A DNA stretch of 64,000 nt from CAWDDA01 sp963813345 (lineage in GTDB: Bacteria; Acidobacteriota; Blastocatellia; RBC074): contig CAWEYR010000024.1 in the NCBI GenBank assembly GCA_963813345.1, forward strand, positions 372,001 to 436,000, written 5' to 3'. The notes beneath the pieces were generated by a model. That model searched no databases. It was not told the origin of the DNA and saw nothing but the letters and a program-made list of their open reading frames with translations. Made by a program: the position numbers and the translations under genes. Below, one piece after another: positions 62,819-64,000 of this stretch (position 1 is its first letter; each line of letters begins with the position of its first letter).

Positions 62819-64000
62819 ATGACCATTTCAACTGAATCGATCAAACGACTGACTCCTGTTGTCACCGTGGCGGGTTTTGCCATTCTCGGGATACTGCTCG
62901 GCGCAATTGCGGTCTCGCGATTGCTCTATCCCTACGATGTCGGCTTCTTCGAGGCCTTCATCTGGACACCCGCCCGCCTGATTATCAACGGAGAGAACCC
63001 TTTCGCCTACGCCACACGACCGCCGTTCAGTATGGCGCCTTATGGTCCGTTCTATTACCTGATCATCGGCGTGGGAACCAAGCTGTTCGGCCTGCAATTG
63101 TGGTTCGGGCGAATTCTCTCTCTCCTCTCGACATTGGTTTGTCTCGCGTGTCTTGGACGGCTCACGTTCCTTCTGACGCGGCGATGGCAGCCAGTATGGT
63201 TGGCAATGCTTGCGTACCTCGCAAGCTTTCCTGTCCAGGCGTGGCTGGTCGTTCAACGGCCCGATACATTGTCTATTGCCCTCGGGTTTGCGGCCGTCGC
63301 CCTTGCTTTCGAGCCTGACAAGAAGGGTGATCGCATCACCCTCCGATCGTTTGCAATCATCCTGCTTTGCTCCGCAGCATTCTTCAGTAAGCTGACAACA
63401 TTGCTTCCCGTGATCATCGCAACGGCGCGCTACTGGCAACTGGGCAAGCACCGTCGCGCCCTTTTCGTATTCTTTGGTACTGTATTCCTCTCTGCAGGGA
63501 TGATGCTTCTTTTGACCGAGACCTCAGGGTCGATGGGATACTTCTGGCAGCATTTTACTTATGCGCAGAAGTTGCCTCTCACATATGCACGGACTGCAAA
63601 AGTAGCGTTTGATGTATTCACAGCTCCCTCAACCTGGGTTTTTCTATTAATTCTCGTACTGTTCTTTTACCGGTTCACGTCCACGACATTTGACCGCAAC
63701 TGGATAAGAGACCCACGATTGTTAGCCGGCTGTTATTTGGCACTGGCAGCACTCGAATCGCTGATCTCATCGGCGCGGCATGGATCAGCGGTCAACTATT
63801 ATCTCGAAACCGCGCTAATCGCATCTCTGGTCGTCGCGGTGGCCTGGGACTGGCTGGACAGGGCGGGTCACCTGAAACAATGGGCGTATCCTGCTCTTAT
63901 TGTCCTGATTGCGATCACTGGCGGCCTTCAGATTGTCCGTGTCGTTCGAGGCGAGCATAACCGGTGGAAGGCACTTCCCTATTTCAAGGAGATGGTGGCG
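62819..64000 (+). CDS. Polytopic membrane protein, GT39-type glycosyltransferase-like, truncated by the window
   Basis: From ATG 62,819 the frame is open for 394 codons to the window end. It has a first membrane helix (VVTVAGFAILGILLGAIAVS), then a periplasmic loop (YPYDVGFFEAFIWTPARLII, PFSMAPYGPFYYLIIG) like that of PMT-superfamily glycosyltransferases, and at least seven further helices, including VWLAMLAYLASFPVQAWLVV. A Glu/Asp in the first loop (DVGFFEA) takes the catalytic position. The C-terminus is outside the window. It is divergent from the small membrane protein. No frameshift is visible here. Confidence 0.68.
   Translation, partial: MTISTESIKRLTPVVTVAGFAILGILLGAIAVSRLLYPYDVGFFEAFIWTPARLIINGENPFAYATRPPFSMAPYGPFYYLIIGVGTKLFGLQLWFGRILSLLSTLVCLACLGRLTFLLTRRWQPVWLAMLAYLASFPVQAWLVVQRPDTLSIALGFAAVALAFEPDKKGDRITLRSFAIILLCSAAFFSKLTTLLPVIIATARYWQLGKHRRALFVFFGTVFLSAGMMLLLTETSGSMGYFWQHFTYAQKLPLTYARTAKVAFDVFTAPSTWVFLLILVLFFYRFTSTTFDRNWIRDPRLLAGCYLALAALESLISSARHGSAVNYYLETALIASLVVAVAWDWLDRAGHLKQWAYPALIVLIAITGGLQIVRVVRGEHNRWKALPYFKEMVA

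Overview
This looks like a chromosomal window from a Gram-negative soil-type bacterium, most likely an Acidobacteriota (Blastocatellia-like) genome. The clues are Oar-type TonB-dependent receptors with a carboxypeptidase-regulatory N-domain, a YpdA-type bacillithiol oxidoreductase, cytochrome bd, ECF sigma factors, a kinase fused to a sulfatase-modifying-factor domain, and many long intergenic palindromes. The taxonomic call is inference. I see no rRNA, tRNA, transposase, integrase or CRISPR array. About half of the genes are split by one or more single-base indels, and those I could resolve often sit in short homopolymer runs. I read most of these as assembly or consensus errors and annotate each such gene as one unit.

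Layout. 1-10 kb: a NorD-like VWA protein, an ECF sigma factor with a zinc-finger/TM/FecR anti-sigma protein, a TPM / nucleotidyltransferase-like / LemA cluster, an MltD-like lytic transglycosylase, ComM, and a decayed RelE-like toxin next to an intact Xre antitoxin. 10-20.5 kb: TonB receptor 1, a DapA-family aldolase, protoporphyrinogen oxidase, TonB receptor 2 and a GH29 alpha-fucosidase. 20.7-26.2 kb: an inositol-monophosphatase-family phosphatase, an S41 protease coupled to a LolA-like protein, and cytochrome bd (cydAB). 26.2-31 kb: a minus-strand cluster of a NagB-like protein, tagaturonate epimerase UxaE, an SDR of the YjmF/UxuB type and a LarA-family nickel-pincer racemase/epimerase.

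31-44.3 kb is a plus-strand run: a cobalamin-binding protein; cysM, a JAMM peptidase, a CysO/MoaD-like sulfur carrier and a MoeZ-like E1-rhodanese; then argG, ypdA, hemE, two M16 peptidase subunits, hemH, larC and cinA. The JAMM/carrier/E1 set is the protein-thiocarboxylate route to cysteine. hemE, hemH and the distant hemG/hemY belong to haem synthesis. larC supplies the cofactor needed by the LarA homologue 15 kb away. Between cinA and argH is a two-hairpin element that may be a small RNA.

44.5-64 kb: argH, a secreted repeat-type protein and a zinc-ribbon/kinase/FGE protein on the minus strand; gpmI and a GT9 glycosyltransferase; an ECF sigma factor without a visible anti-sigma; an SDR; TonB receptor 3; a glutamine-rich secreted protein; an alpha/beta hydrolase; a trypsin-like protease; two membrane glycosyltransferases and another SDR. 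The last gene runs off the window.
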